A stretch of 64,000 nt of DNA from Pelomonas sp. CA6 (GCF_022549225.1 NZ_JAKZFD010000003.1:124001-188000), one strand, 5' to 3'; shown: positions 8,551 to 18,044, numbered from the stretch's first letter. The notes: generated by a model from the letters alone, not told the origin. Made by a program: numbers and translations.

Positions 8551-10911
8551 ATGCCTGCCGACGCCCGCTCCCTCGTCCTGGCCTCGCAGGCCAGGCGCGT
8601 CTATGTCGAAGCCCTGTCCCGGGGCCTGCCCGTGATGGTGCACAACCTCGGGCTGGCGGTGCGCGCGCTGGCGGATGCGCCGGCCGAGTACGCGCTGCAG
8701 GTGGCGCGGCGCGATGCGATGAGCGCCTGGCTGCGCTGCGGCACCCTCTGGCAGGAGCAGCTGGAGCGCTCGTTGCGCCAAGCCTTGCTGCCGGGCGGCG
8801 CGCTGGAGCCCGCACGCCCTCTGCCCGACCGCGGCGCCGAAGGCCTGAGCCTGGTCGACGACGACACCATCGAGCGCGAGATCACCGCCTCCCGGCTGGT
8901 GCTGGCGATGATGGACAAGGCCAGCTGGGAGTTCAGCGACCTGCGCAGCCGCATGCAGCGCCTGGAGGACACGCAGGATGTGGCCCCTCAGGATCTGCTG
9001 CGCGCCCAGGTGCTGGCCCGCCATGTGCTGGAGGCCTGGCGCGGCGCCGGCCTCGGCGATGCCGAATGGAAGATGCTCCAGGCGCAGCTCAACCATGAGC
9101 TGGCGCTGCTGCTGGGCGAGGCCTATCACGAGACCAACCGCTGGCTGATCGCCAAGGGCGTGATGCCCGAGGTGGATCTGCGGCCCTTCATTCGCCGGGC
9201 CACCTCGGCGGCCGCGCCGGCCCCCGCGGGCACCGCCGCCGGCACGCTGAGCGGGGTCCCCATTGGCGCCACGGTGTCCGCCGCGCTGCATGGTGCGATG
9301 GGCGCTGCCAGCGCCGCCCTGCCCGCCGGCTCGGGCGCCAGCCGCGCGGCCGACCAGGTGATGGCGCAGCTCCAGCGGGTGCTGTCTCGCCAGGTGCCGG
9401 AGATGGTGCCGGCGCGCCGCGCCAGCGACGCCGGACGCGGTGGCCATGGCGGTGGCGGCACGGGATCGGGCACTGGCCAGGGCCATCCGCTCAGCGGGCA
9501 TGGCGGCCACACCACCGCGTCGCCACGCCTGCAGGCGGCGATCGGTCATGTGCAAGAGGCGCTGCAGCGCCAGTCCGAACAGATCAGCCAGCGCCCGGCC
9601 CACACCGCGCCGCAGGCGCTGGACGAGATCCGCGTCCGCAACCAGGCGCTCAAGCAGGTCCTCAAGCAGGCCGCCGACAGTCCGGCGGAACGCGCCACGA
9701 TCGAGATCGTCGCGCTGCTGTTCCAGAGCATCCTGACCGAGGAGCGCATCCCCCCGTCGGTGCGTGTCTGGTTCGCGCGGCTGCAGATGCCGGTGCTGCG
9801 CGTCGCGATCACCGAGCCCGATTTCTTCGCCAGCGCTGACCATCCGGCGCGGCGTCTGATCGACCGCATGGGCGCCTGCGTGATGGGCTTCAGCTCGGGC
9901 GCCAGCGAGATGGGGGACGCGCTGGAGCGCGAGATCAAGCGCGTGGTCCAAGTCGTGGAGGCCTACCCGGACACCGGCCGGCGCGTGTTCCAGACCGTGC
10001 TGACCGAATTCGAGAAGTTTCTGGACCACTACTTCCAGCAGGAGAACCAGGCCTCGCGCAAGGGCGTGTCGCTGGCGCAGCAGATCGAGCAGCGCGAGAC
10101 CCTCGCCATCCAGTACACCATCGAGCTGCGCAAGATGCTGGCCGAGGTGCCGGTGCAGGACGGCGTGCGCGACTTCCTGTTCCAGGTTTGGGCCGATGTG
10201 CTGGCGGTCACGGCGGTGCGCAGTGGCGTGCAGTCCGAGTCAACCAAGACCATGCGCCGAGCCGCCGCGGACCTCATCTGGTCGGCCAGCGCCAAGGTCT
10301 CGCGCGAGGACCGCGCCGAGGTCATACGCCGGCTCCCGCCGCTGCTCAAGACCCTGCGTGACGGCATGGGGCAGGCCGGGCTCAGCGTCGAGCGCCAGGA
10401 CGAACACATCCGTGCGCTCAACAACGCGCTGGCCGCCGCCTTCACCGCCAAGGCCGCGGTGATCCCGCGCGAGCGCCTGGACGAACTGATGGGCCAGCTC
10501 GAAACCCTGGAGGCCATGCTGCCCAGCACCGAGAGCGGCGAGCTCAGCGAGGCCCTGGTGCGCGACCTCTCCAGCCACGAATGTGAGGATCTTGAGGTGG
10601 TGGCCGAGGGTGGCACGCCGCCGACGCCGGCCATGCTGGCCTGGGCGCGCGAGCTGCAGGTGGGCGGCTGGTACATGTTGGACTACCGGGGCCGTGCCGA
10701 GCCCATGCAGCTGGCCTGGCGCGGCATGCGCCACCAGCTGACGTTGTTCGTGTCGCCGCAGGGGCGCGGGGTGCTGTTCCAGCTCAGCCGTCTGGCGGCC
10801 TTCCTGCAGGCGGGGCTGCTGCTGCCGGCGCAGGAAGAGGCGCTGACGGTGAAGGCCACGCGCAATGCGCTGGCCAAGCTGGAAGTCGATCCCAGCCGTC
10901 TGTTGAATTGA
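8551..10911 (+). CDS. DUF1631 family protein
   Basis: This is a 786-residue soluble protein of a large uncharacterised proteobacterial family (DUF1631). Family-like segments are MPVLRVAITEPDFFASADHPARRLIDRMG (about 410-438) and the C-terminal GGWYMLDYRGRAEPMQLAW, followed by a region (QLTLFVSPQGRGVLFQLSRLAAFL) resembling PilZ-adjacent tails. Residues about 215-320 form a low-complexity Ala/Gly/His linker (GRGGHGGGGTGSGTGQGH) between two helical halves. No catalytic motif is visible and I assign no function. It follows secF on the same strand and converges with smg. Confidence 0.75.
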   Translation: MPADARSLVLASQARRVYVEALSRGLPVMVHNLGLAVRALADAPAEYALQVARRDAMSAWLRCGTLWQEQLERSLRQALLPGGALEPARPLPDRGAEGLSLVDDDTIEREITASRLVLAMMDKASWEFSDLRSRMQRLEDTQDVAPQDLLRAQVLARHVLEAWRGAGLGDAEWKMLQAQLNHELALLLGEAYHETNRWLIAKGVMPEVDLRPFIRRATSAAAPAPAGTAAGTLSGVPIGATVSAALHGAMGAASAALPAGSGASRAADQVMAQLQRVLSRQVPEMVPARRASDAGRGGHGGGGTGSGTGQGHPLSGHGGHTTASPRLQAAIGHVQEALQRQSEQISQRPAHTAPQALDEIRVRNQALKQVLKQAADSPAERATIEIVALLFQSILTEERIPPSVRVWFARLQMPVLRVAITEPDFFASADHPARRLIDRMGACVMGFSSGASEMGDALEREIKRVVQVVEAYPDTGRRVFQTVLTEFEKFLDHYFQQENQASRKGVSLAQQIEQRETLAIQYTIELRKMLAEVPVQDGVRDFLFQVWADVLAVTAVRSGVQSESTKTMRRAAADLIWSASAKVSREDRAEVIRRLPPLLKTLRDGMGQAGLSVERQDEHIRALNNALAAAFTAKAAVIPRERLDELMGQLETLEAMLPSTESGELSEALVRDLSSHECEDLEVVAEGGTPPTPAMLAWARELQVGGWYMLDYRGRAEPMQLAWRGMRHQLTLFVSPQGRGVLFQLSRLAAFLQAGLLLPAQEEALTVKATRNALAKLEVDPSRLLN

Positions 10912-10918
10912 GACCAGG

Positions 10919-10935
10919 GCGGGCGCGGTGCCCGC
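10919..10935. terminator. Small hairpin between convergent genes
   Basis: GCGGGC (10919-10924) pairs with GCCCGC (10930-10935) around a 5-base loop, between the DUF1631 and smg stops. It lacks a T-run on either side, so a terminator role is uncertain. Confidence 0.35.
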
Positions 10936-10942
10936 TTCAAGC

Positions 10943-11395
10943 TCAGTGGATCAGCCGCTCCTCGGGTGCGACGAACAGCTCGTCCAGAATGAGCGCGTCG
11001 GGCTCCTCGCCCAGGCTCCAGAACACCATCAGCACGATGATCTTCAGGTCTTCCAGGTCCATCGGGCCGCCGGAGATGGCCATGGCCCGGTCCACCACCA
11101 TCTCGCGCATCGCGGGCGGCAGCACGCCGGCCGATTCGAGGAAGCTGATGAAGCCCACCGAGGCCTCGCCCAGATGGTCCAGTTCGTTGCGCGAATAAAT
11201 GCGCAGGCTCTTCTCGCCCTGCGAGCCGTGATAGGACTGCGCCGACGAGGCCAGTCCGTCCAGCCAGGAGAGGGCCTCCTGGATCTCGTCGCTCTCGAAA
11301 CCCACGGCCGACAGCTTGCGGGTCAGCTGGGCATGGTCTGGGCAGGCATCGGGCCGCCAGTAGGTTTCGTACAAGTAGACGAGCACGTCGAACAT
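10943..11395 (-). CDS. smg: Smg / DUF494 family protein
   Basis: This 150-residue protein of the Smg family is found next to dprA and def/fmt in many proteobacteria; its function is unknown. It opens with the typical MFDVLVYLYETYW and is mainly helical and acidic (LDGLASSAQSYHG, IIVLMVFWSLGEEPDALILDELF). I chose the ATG at 11395 because it begins exactly at the conserved N-terminus; the frame stays open upstream. It lies downstream of dprA on the same strand. Confidence 0.9.
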   Translation of the reverse strand: MFDVLVYLYETYWRPDACPDHAQLTRKLSAVGFESDEIQEALSWLDGLASSAQSYHGSQGEKSLRIYSRNELDHLGEASVGFISFLESAGVLPPAMREMVVDRAMAISGGPMDLEDLKIIVLMVFWSLGEEPDALILDELFVAPEERLIH

Positions 11396-11485
11396 GAGGG
11401 CATGATAACCCACCCCCCAAACGGAGTGCCTGCCGGGCATGGGCCGCAATGCGGGCGAATGCCGGACCTGTTCCCTGCCTCGCCT

Positions 11486-12607
11486 TCAGGCCCGTGTCAG
11501 CGTGGCAAAGCGCGCGCCCGGCTGGCGCTCCACCCATCCGTCCAGCTCCAGATCCAGCAGCAGCGCACTGAGCCGGTCGGTGGGCCAGCCGCTGCGTGCC
11601 TGTAACTCGTCCAGTGTCAGGGCCTCGAGGCTCAGGTGCTGCAGCAAGGCCTGCTGGTCCGCGCCCAGCGCGACCGCTGCCTTGTCGTCGCGCGCGGAGC
11701 GGTGCTCGGCGTCGGCGCGGGCCAGGGGCCTCAGCTCGGCCAGCACCTCGTCCGGGTCCTGCACCAAACAGGCGCCTTGGCGTATCAGCTCATGGCAGCC
11801 GCGGGCCAGCTCGGATTGGATGGGGCCGGGGATGGCGAAGACCTCTCGCCCGGCTTCGCTGGCCAGCCGCGCGGTGATCAGGGAGCCGGAGCGCAGGGCG
11901 GCCTCCACCACCAGACAGCCTTCGCTGAGGCCGGCGATGATGCGGTTGCGGCGCGGGAAATGGGCCGGCAGCGGCGGCGTGCCCAGCCCGTACTCACTGA
12001 GCAGCAGGCCGTGTCGGCCGATCTCGGCGCGCAGCGCTCGGTGCGTGGGCGGGTAGTCCTGGTCTGCTCCACAGCCTAGCACGGCGATGGTGCCGCCCGC
12101 GGTGTCCAGCGCGCCGCGGTGGGCCGCGCCGTCGATGCCCGGCGCCAGGCCCGAGACGATGCACAGGCCGGCGTCTCCCAGCGCGCGGGCGAAGCGCTCG
12201 GCATGGAGCCGCCCCTGGCCGCTGGGCTTGCGGCTGCCGACGATGGCCAGGCTGCGCCGAGCCAGCAGCTCCAGTCGGCCTTCCCAGTAGAGCAGCAGTG
12301 GCGGATCGGCCGTCTGCAGCAGGGCGGCGGGATAGCGGAGGTCGTCCAGGCTCAGCAGGCCGCGCGGGCGCTCAGGGCTGGCGTCGTCCAGCCAGCGCCG
12401 GGTCCGCTGCAACGCGTCTTCGCCGAGGGTGTGCGCGCGCGCCAGCGTCGCGCATTGCGTGGCATCCAGCAGCCCGGCGCCACCGGCCGCGCCCGCGTCC
12501 AGCACCGTCTGCGGCGAGCCATGGCGGGCGAGCAGGCGGCGCAGCGCCGCGCCGCCCAGGCCGGGCAGTTCGGTCAGTCGTATCCAGGCGGCGGCGTTGT
12601 CGTCCAT
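11486..12607 (-). CDS. dprA: DNA-processing protein DprA
   Basis: DprA binds incoming single-stranded DNA during natural transformation and loads RecA. The 373 residues show an N-terminal helix-hairpin-like region (LTELPGLGGAALRRLL) and a central Rossmann-like domain with the family motifs VGSRKPSGQG, SGLAPGIDGAAHRGAL and FPRRNRIIAGLS. A C-terminal winged helix (about 305-370, LTLDELQARSGWPTDRLSALLLDLELDG) completes it. All core motifs are intact, so the gene looks functional. A TfoX-like protein also occurs in the window, but no com or pil genes do. Confidence 0.95.
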   Translation of the reverse strand: MDDNAAAWIRLTELPGLGGAALRRLLARHGSPQTVLDAGAAGGAGLLDATQCATLARAHTLGEDALQRTRRWLDDASPERPRGLLSLDDLRYPAALLQTADPPLLLYWEGRLELLARRSLAIVGSRKPSGQGRLHAERFARALGDAGLCIVSGLAPGIDGAAHRGALDTAGGTIAVLGCGADQDYPPTHRALRAEIGRHGLLLSEYGLGTPPLPAHFPRRNRIIAGLSEGCLVVEAALRSGSLITARLASEAGREVFAIPGPIQSELARGCHELIRQGACLVQDPDEVLAELRPLARADAEHRSARDDKAAVALGADQQALLQHLSLEALTLDELQARSGWPTDRLSALLLDLELDGWVERQPGARFATLTRA

Positions 12608-12641
12608 GGCCGCCAGACTGGTGGGGTGCGCCGTGCCCGGT

Positions 12642-13835
12642 TCAGGGCTGGCTGAACCGGTCGCCGGGCGACACCGGCTCCTTCACCGACAGGATCAGCG
12701 CATAGGCCACGCGCTGGTAGACCTGGAACACGAACAGCGTGCCATGCTGCTCGTCAGGCAGGCGCACCGACTCGCGTTTGCCGTTGGTGTTGTCGCGCAC
12801 GGTCCGGCCGGCGCGCCACAGCGCCAGGACGTGGCCGCGCTCCAGGCCGTCCTTGCGACCGCGGTTGAGCGCGACGATCTGGTTCTGGCCGCCGGTCAGC
12901 GCCTCGCCATAAATGGAGATGATCTGGCCGCTGAGGGGGGCGCTGGGTGGATGGGGGATGTAGCGGGTGAAGCCGCGCTCCTCCACTTCCGCCAGGCGAT
13001 CACCGACGCCGATCTCCTGGCGCACCGCGTTGACCCGCAGCGTGGCCGGAACGACGTTCTTCTCGTTCTCGCTGCCGGCGCGCAGCAACTCGGCGGTGCC
13101 CATGTAGGCGGCCTCGTAGCCGAGGATCTCTTTGGTGGTGGGATCGCGCAGCGGCTGGGCCTTGCGGAAGATGCGGAATTCGGTGGCGCGGCCCAGGTTG
13201 CCGCGGGCATAGGCCAGGTCGCCCTGGGTCATCATCACGCGGCTTTCCGGGGCGGCGATGATGCGCGGGGCACGCTCCAGCTGGTCGGTGTCGAAGACCA
13301 CGGCCTCGGTCAGGAAGGGCTGGATCAGGTGCTGCGGGATGGCCTCGATCGCGCTGCTGCCCACATCGCTGCGGCGCACGCGCGGGCTCAGCTTGATGGT
13401 GTCGCTGCCGGCCGCGCCGCCGGACGCCGCCGCGCCGCCGGCGTTGCGCGCCAACTGCAGCATCGCGCGACCGTCCTTGCGCACCAGCATCAGCACCTGT
13501 TCGGGATAAATCAAGTGGGGGTTGCGGATCTGCTCCTTGTTCATGCCCCACAGCTCGGGCCAGCGCCACGGGCTCTTCAGGAACAGCGAGGAGATGGCCC
13601 ACAGCGTGTCGCCGCTCTTCACGGTGTAGGTGTCGGGTGCGTCGGGGGCCAGCTCCGACAGCGGAACGCCGGCCTGCGCAACCTGCTCGGCGGTCTGGCG
13701 CTGCTCGGCGGTGACCGGATAGCCGGTGGCCTGGGCCGCAAGGCTCAGGCCGCCGAGCACCAGGCCGAGCAGGGTCGCCAGCGCGGGGAGGCGGGGAGCA
13801 AGAGGGCGCGTCGGACGCTGCCTGTTCTTCGTCAT
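12642..13835 (-). CDS. LysM-domain secreted protein
   Basis: This 397-residue exported protein has a signal peptide (hydrophobic 18-35, likely cleavage near AQA36) and one LysM peptidoglycan-binding domain at about 69-117 (YTVKSGDTLWAISSLFL ... LIYPEQVLML). The long remainder has no motif I can name; it includes repeated beta-like segments such as VVALNRGRKDGLERGHVLALW. It is probably a periplasmic or outer-membrane protein that holds peptidoglycan. Genes of this type sit next to dprA in many Burkholderiales. The start is the ATG at 13835, which gives a proper signal peptide. It is divergent from def. Confidence 0.88.
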   Translation of the reverse strand: MTKNRQRPTRPLAPRLPALATLLGLVLGGLSLAAQATGYPVTAEQRQTAEQVAQAGVPLSELAPDAPDTYTVKSGDTLWAISSLFLKSPWRWPELWGMNKEQIRNPHLIYPEQVLMLVRKDGRAMLQLARNAGGAAASGGAAGSDTIKLSPRVRRSDVGSSAIEAIPQHLIQPFLTEAVVFDTDQLERAPRIIAAPESRVMMTQGDLAYARGNLGRATEFRIFRKAQPLRDPTTKEILGYEAAYMGTAELLRAGSENEKNVVPATLRVNAVRQEIGVGDRLAEVEERGFTRYIPHPPSAPLSGQIISIYGEALTGGQNQIVALNRGRKDGLERGHVLALWRAGRTVRDNTNGKRESVRLPDEQHGTLFVFQVYQRVAYALILSVKEPVSPGDRFSQP

Positions 13836-14139
13836 GAGGGATTCTCCGGCGCCGTCTGCGGGCCGGATAGCCTCGGGGCGCTGCTTGTATTGTGGGGCCG
13901 TGGGCATGCGGACCAGGATCAGAGTACAGGCCGAAATCGCACCCCCGGGGATCGATCAGGGTGCCGGCAGGCGGACGGGCTAAAGGCCACAAGCCTTCGC
14001 CAGCCTGGCAAATCAGCGAAAATCCCCAGGATTGGCGGCGATTCTGCCCAGAATCCCCAGGGGCGGCAACGCGCGAGCCCCGGCCTCATTGCAAGCCCTT
14101 ACAACCCGGCGTTGTGCTTCGTCCACAACCCGCTTCTTC
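13836..14139. other. 304-base divergent spacer between the LysM gene and def
   Basis: This region should hold the promoters of the LysM gene (minus) and def (plus). The only structure I can point to is a direct repeat of AATCCCCAGG near the def side. No clear -35/-10 pair or RNA gene was found. Confidence 0.5.
14021..14061 (+). repeat. Direct repeat AATCCCCAGG upstream of def
   Basis: AATCCCCAGG occurs at 14021-14030 and again at 14052-14061, starting 31 bases apart, about three turns of the helix. Both copies are soon followed by GGCGGC. The arrangement would suit a regulator binding the same face of the DNA before def-fmt. Confidence 0.35.
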
Positions 14140-14655
14140 ATGTCCAAGCTCAACATCCTCCGCTATCCCGATCCTCGCCTGCACACCGTGGCCCAACCGG
14201 TGGCCCAGGTCGACGGCCGCATCCGCCAGCTCGTTGACGACATGCTGGAGACCATGTACGACGCCGAGGGCGTGGGCCTGGCCGCGACGCAGGTGGATGT
14301 GCACGAGCGGGTGGTCGTGATCGACGTCTCCGAAGGGCGCGACGAGCCCCGCGTGCTGATCAACCCCGAGCTGGTCGCCACCAGTGCCGAGATGGTGGAT
14401 GGCGAGGAAGGCTGTCTGTCCGTGCCCACCATCTACGACAAGGTGCCGCGCCATGCCCGCGTGACCGTGCGCGCGCTGAACCGCGAGGGCCAGTCCTACG
14501 AGTTCGAGGCCGAGGGCCTGCTGTCCGTGTGCGTGCAACATGAGATGGACCACCTGATGGGCAAGGTCTTCGTCGAATACCTGAGCCCGCTGAAGCGCGA
14601 GCGCATCAAGACCAAGCTGGCCAAGAAGGCGCGCGAGGACGCGCGGGGGCGCTGA
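14140..14655 (+). CDS. def: Peptide deformylase
   Basis: Def removes the N-formyl group from new proteins using a bound metal ion. The 171 residues match the family. Motif 1 is GVGLAATQ (44-51), motif 2 EGCLS (90-94, metal ligand Cys92) and motif 3 HEMDH (134-138, metal ligands His134 and His138, catalytic Glu135). I chose the ATG at 14140 because it starts the conserved [13 protein letters not shown]; the upstream extension is not family-like. Its stop overlaps the fmt start by one base. Confidence 0.96.
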   Translation: MSKLNILRYPDPRLHTVAQPVAQVDGRIRQLVDDMLETMYDAEGVGLAATQVDVHERVVVIDVSEGRDEPRVLINPELVATSAEMVDGEEGCLSVPTIYDKVPRHARVTVRALNREGQSYEFEAEGLLSVCVQHEMDHLMGKVFVEYLSPLKRERIKTKLAKKAREDARGR

Positions 14656-15611
14656 TGCGAGTCGTGTTCGCCGGTACGCCGGAATTCGCCGCCGTCGCGC
14701 TGCAGGCGCTGATCCAGGCGGGGTTCGAGATCCCGCTGGTGCTGAGCCAGCCTGATCGGCCGGCCGGCCGCGGCATGAAGCTGCAGGCGTCGCCGGTCAA
14801 GCAGCTGGCCCTGCAACAGGGCATCGCTGTGGCCCAGCCGCAGAGTCTGCGTCTGGATGGCAAGTTTCCCGACGAGGCGGCGGCCGGCCGTGAGGCTCTG
14901 CGGGCGGCGCGCCCGGATGTGATGGTGGTCGCGGCCTATGGCCTGATCCTGCCGCGCTGGGTGCTGGACCTGCCGCGCCTGGGCTGCCTGAACATCCATG
15001 CCTCGCTGCTGCCGCGCTGGCGCGGTGCCGCGCCCATCCACCGCGCCATCGAGGCCGGCGACGCGGAAACCGGCATCACCATCATGCAAATGGACGAGGG
15101 CCTGGACACCGGGGACATGCTGCTGACGGAGCACCTGCCCATCCAGCCCGACGAGACCACCAGCCATCTGCACGACCGCCTGGCCTCTTTGGGTGGTCGC
15201 CTGATCGTCGAGGCGCTGGAGCTGGCGGCCTGTGGCGGGCTGACGGCCCGGCCTCAGCCGCAGGAGGGCGTCTGCTATGCGCACAAAATCGCCAAGGACG
15301 AGGCCCGCATCGACTGGCGTCAGGACGCGGCGCAGATCGCGCGCCGCCTGCGCGCCTTCGACCCCTTCCCGGGCGGTGCGGCACAGCTGGGCGAGGAAAC
15401 GCTGAAGATCTGGCGCGCCGAGCCGCTGCCTGCGCCCGCGGCGCCCGCCGAACCGGGGCGGGTCCTGGCCGTCGATGCGCAGGGGCCTGTGGTGGCCTGC
15501 GGTGAGGGCGCGCTGCGCCTGACCGAGCTGCAGCGCGCCGGCGGCAAGCGCCTGCCGGCGGCGCAATTCCTGCAAGCCCGGCCCATTGTGGTCGGCGAGC
15601 GCCTGGCTTGA
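14655..15611 (+). CDS. fmt: Methionyl-tRNA formyltransferase
   Basis: Fmt formylates initiator Met-tRNA with 10-formyltetrahydrofolate. The 318 residues hold the formyltransferase domain with the N-H-D core ([21 protein letters not shown], and [16 protein letters not shown]) and a C-terminal OB-like domain that binds the tRNA acceptor stem (from about 205). It overlaps def in a TGATG junction, so the two are coupled. An imperfect hairpin (15618-15628 with 15640-15650, one mismatch) follows the stop, but without a T-run. Confidence 0.96.
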   Translation: MRVVFAGTPEFAAVALQALIQAGFEIPLVLSQPDRPAGRGMKLQASPVKQLALQQGIAVAQPQSLRLDGKFPDEAAAGREALRAARPDVMVVAAYGLILPRWVLDLPRLGCLNIHASLLPRWRGAAPIHRAIEAGDAETGITIMQMDEGLDTGDMLLTEHLPIQPDETTSHLHDRLASLGGRLIVEALELAACGGLTARPQPQEGVCYAHKIAKDEARIDWRQDAAQIARRLRAFDPFPGGAAQLGEETLKIWRAEPLPAPAAPAEPGRVLAVDAQGPVVACGEGALRLTELQRAGGKRLPAAQFLQARPIVVGERLA

Positions 15612-15680
15612 AAGCGCCGGGCCCAGCCTCATCTGCCTTGGCTGGGGCCGCAGTCCGGTCCACCTGAAGGAGGGAACGCG

Positions 15681-16526
15681 ATGTTCAACCTGTTCAAGAC
15701 GGCGGTCCTGATGGCCGCGATCACCGCGCTGTTCATGGCGATCGGCTCCGTGCTGGGCGGCCGCCAAGGCATGCTGCTTGCCCTGGTGATCGCGCTGGGC
15801 ATGAATTTCTTCAGTTACTGGTTCTCGGACAAGATGGTGCTGAAGATGTACAACGCCCAGGAGGTGGACGAGCGCAGCGCGCCGCAGTTCTTCCGCATGG
15901 TGCAGGAGCTGGCGCAGCGCGCCCAGCTGCCCATGCCGCGCGTTTATCTGATCGACGAAGCCGCTCCCAACGCCTTCGCGACCGGTCGCAATCCCGAGCA
16001 TGCCGCGGTGGCCGCCACCACCGGCATCCTGCGCGTGCTGTCGGAGCGCGAGCTGCGCGGCGTGATGGCTCACGAGCTGGCGCACGTGAAGCACCGCGAC
16101 ATCCTGATCTCCACGATCAGCGCGACCATGGCCGGCGCGATCTCCATGCTGGCCAACTTCGCGATGCTGTTCAGCCCGCGTGACAGCGAGGGGCGGCAGA
16201 CCAACCCCATCGTCGCGATGCTGGTGATGTTCCTCGCGCCCATCGCGGCCGGCCTGATTCAGATGGCGATCAGCCGTGCACGCGAGTTCGAGGCCGACCG
16301 CGGCGGCGCCGAGATTTCCGGCGACCCGGCGGCGTTGGCCTCGGCGCTGGACAAGATCCAGCGCTATGCCCAGGGGCAGCCGCTGGAGGCGGCGGAGCGC
16401 CATCCCGAAACGGCGCAGATGATGATCATGAACCCGCTGTCCGGCGGGGGCATCAAGGGGCTGTTCAGCACCCATCCTTCGACCGAGGAGCGCATCGCTC
16501 GGCTGATGGCCATGGCGCGCGGCTGA
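15681..16526 (+). CDS. htpX: Membrane-bound zinc protease HtpX
   Basis: HtpX is an M48 metalloprotease that degrades damaged inner-membrane proteins together with FtsH. The 281 residues show two N-terminal membrane segments (about 7-25 and 28-47), the zinc motif HELAH (131-135) and the downstream [13 protein letters not shown] segment that gives the third ligand. A clear Shine-Dalgarno (AGGAGG) precedes the ATG. In many Burkholderiales htpX is followed by rsmB; here a small lipoprotein gene follows. Confidence 0.95.
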   Translation: MFNLFKTAVLMAAITALFMAIGSVLGGRQGMLLALVIALGMNFFSYWFSDKMVLKMYNAQEVDERSAPQFFRMVQELAQRAQLPMPRVYLIDEAAPNAFATGRNPEHAAVAATTGILRVLSERELRGVMAHELAHVKHRDILISTISATMAGAISMLANFAMLFSPRDSEGRQTNPIVAMLVMFLAPIAAGLIQMAISRAREFEADRGGAEISGDPAALASALDKIQRYAQGQPLEAAERHPETAQMMIMNPLSGGGIKGLFSTHPSTEERIARLMAMARG

Positions 16527-16569
16527 GCGGCGCACTCAAGAAGCGGCGGGGGCGGCCGATATGCTTTGC

Positions 16570-16944
16570 ATGAAGCCCGTCTCCGCTCTCGCTGCCCTCG
16601 GACTGCTCGCTCTGCTCGCGGGCTGCGAGCAGCTGGGCATCGAAGACCCGGCCAAAATCGCTGCCGCCAAGGAGGCCGAGGGCAAGGCCATCGGCAGTGC
16701 CTGCCGCCATGCGATGCGCGCCATCGAGGACTGCTACGCGCTCAATCCCAAGGCGCAGAAGGCCGCGGTGTTTGCCGGCTGGCGCGAGATGGACGAATAC
16801 ATGCGCGAGAACAAGCTGGAGGGCGTGCTGCCCCAGGTGGCGCACCAGGCCGAAGGGCGCTCCTCCGAGGGCCAGTCCGATGAGGGCGCCTCGGCGCCCG
16901 CGGAAGGCGGCAAGTCCAAGTCCGCGGGCAAGGGCAAGTCCTGA
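16570..16944 (+). CDS. Small putative lipoprotein
   Basis: This 124-residue protein has a signal peptide and lipobox (LLAGC, Cys about 19). A helical region with two cysteines follows (SACRHAMRAIEDCYALNPKAQKAAVFAGWREMDEYM), and then a low-complexity Ser/Gly/Lys tail (GGKSKSAGKGKS). I do not recognise a family. The Cys-x9-Cys spacing and the following NPKAQKAAVF resemble small helical proteins found in Burkholderiales near housekeeping genes. An in-frame ATG at 16561 would add three residues; the ATG at 16570 gives the more usual MKP start. Confidence 0.65.
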   Translation: MKPVSALAALGLLALLAGCEQLGIEDPAKIAAAKEAEGKAIGSACRHAMRAIEDCYALNPKAQKAAVFAGWREMDEYMRENKLEGVLPQVAHQAEGRSSEGQSDEGASAPAEGGKSKSAGKGKS

Positions 16945-17110
16945 GCCGCGCCGCATTGGCGGCGCCTTCGTTCGATCACTATCGAGTCGGCCTGAGGGGC
17001 GCGCATCCGTGCCTTCGGGGCGGCAATTCATCGCGCCGCCCCGCACTTGGTCGCCTGGCGCTTCGTGGATAAGGGGGCGGCTGCGCATCATGCCGGCCAT
17101 GCCAACAACA

Positions 17111-17133
17111 AGCCCGTCCCGGAGCGACGGGCT
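17111..17133 (+). promoter_or_regulatory. 8-bp hairpin upstream of the GSG-repeat protein gene
   Basis: AGCCCGTC (17111-17118) pairs perfectly with GACGGGCT (17126-17133) around a 7-base loop, 15 bases before the start codon at 17149. With no T-run it is more likely a leader structure than a terminator. Confidence 0.4.
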
Positions 17134-17148
17134 GCCAAGGAGCCTGCC

Positions 17149-17937
17149 ATGATTCCCTCCGCCGCTCGTTCTTCTTCCTCCGGTCTGCGTCGTCGCGCTG
17201 CCCTGGCCCTGCTGGGGCTGGCCGTTGTCGCGGGCTCGGCGCAGGCCTGGTCGTTCAGCTATGGCGGTCATGAGCGCGTGGAGGGCTCGGGCGATGTGAT
17301 CGCCGAAGTGCGCGAGCTGGGCAGCTTCGACGCGATCGCGCTGGCCGGCAGCTTCAATGTGCAGGTGCGCCAGGGCAGCAGCGACAAGGTGGAGGTGCGC
17401 GCCGACCGCAATCTGCTGCCCTACATCGAGACCCGCGTGTCCGAAGGCGGCCGGGGCCGCTCGCTGGAGATCGGTACCCGCAAGGGCTACCGGCTCAGCG
17501 CCAGCCAGGCGCCGCAGATCATCATCGAGATGCGCCAGCTGCGCGCGGCGGTCGTCGCCGGTTCGGGCACGATCCAGGTCGACGCCGTGAAGACCGGCTC
17601 GCTGGACCTCAGTGTCGCGGGCAGTGGCAATCTGCGCTTCAGGGATCTGGCGGCCGACAAGCTCAGCGTCGCGGTGCATGGCAGCGGCGACCTGTCGCTG
17701 ACCGGCAAGGCGACCACCCTCGCGGTGGCCGTGGCCGGCAGCGGCAAGGTGAACGCGCGTGATCTGCGGTGCGACGAAGCGCGGGTGAGCGTGGCCGGCA
17801 GCGGCGACGTGGACGTGAACGCCGCCCGGCTGCTCAAGGTCAGCATTGCCGGCAGTGGTGACGTCAGCTATGTTGGCGATCCCGAATTGAGCGTTTCCAC
17901 CGCGGGCAGCGGCAAGGTGCGCCGACTCAAGCCCTGA
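17149..17937 (+). CDS. DUF2807 (head GIN domain) exported protein with GSG repeats
   Basis: This 262-residue protein has a signal peptide (LALLGLAVVAGSAQA, cleavage near residue 36) and a DUF2807 domain. The mature part starts GSFDAIALAGSFNVQVRQG, the usual DUF2807 opening. It then runs as repeated strands of about 20 residues, each marked by a GSG turn (VVAGSGTIQV, VAGSGNLRF, VHGSGDLSL, VAGSGKVNA, VAGSGDVDV, IAGSGDVSY, TAGSGKV). This predicts a right-handed beta-helix. Members are called putative adhesins, but the function is unproven. An in-frame codon upstream gives no signal peptide. Confidence 0.82.
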   Translation: MIPSAARSSSSGLRRRAALALLGLAVVAGSAQAWSFSYGGHERVEGSGDVIAEVRELGSFDAIALAGSFNVQVRQGSSDKVEVRADRNLLPYIETRVSEGGRGRSLEIGTRKGYRLSASQAPQIIIEMRQLRAAVVAGSGTIQVDAVKTGSLDLSVAGSGNLRFRDLAADKLSVAVHGSGDLSLTGKATTLAVAVAGSGKVNARDLRCDEARVSVAGSGDVDVNAARLLKVSIAGSGDVSYVGDPELSVSTAGSGKVRRLKP

Positions 17938-17956
17938 CTCCCAGGGGGCCGCCGCA

Positions 17957-17993
17957 GGGCGCAAGGCGCCCCCGCGGCCGGCGTGGCCGGCCG
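17957..17993 (+). terminator. Two adjacent GC hairpins before azlC
   Basis: GGGCGC (17957-17962) pairs with GCGCCC (17966-17971), and CGGCCGGC (17975-17982) with GCCGGCCG (17986-17993), both with 3-base loops. They lie between the DUF2807 gene and azlC and may protect the 3' end or aid termination; no T-run follows. Confidence 0.4.
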
Positions 17994-18044
17994 GCAATGC
18001 CCCGCTGCCAGCGGACTTTAAGCCGCAGACGGGACAATCGCCGC

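Noticed and set aside
12429-14237. 602-codon open frame on the plus strand over the LysM gene and its spacer
   Set aside because: It is antisense to dprA and the LysM gene, which have clear motifs, and has low-complexity composition.
14496-16535. 679-codon open frame on the minus strand over fmt and htpX
   Set aside because: It is antisense to two genes with intact catalytic motifs; its own translation matches nothing I recognise.
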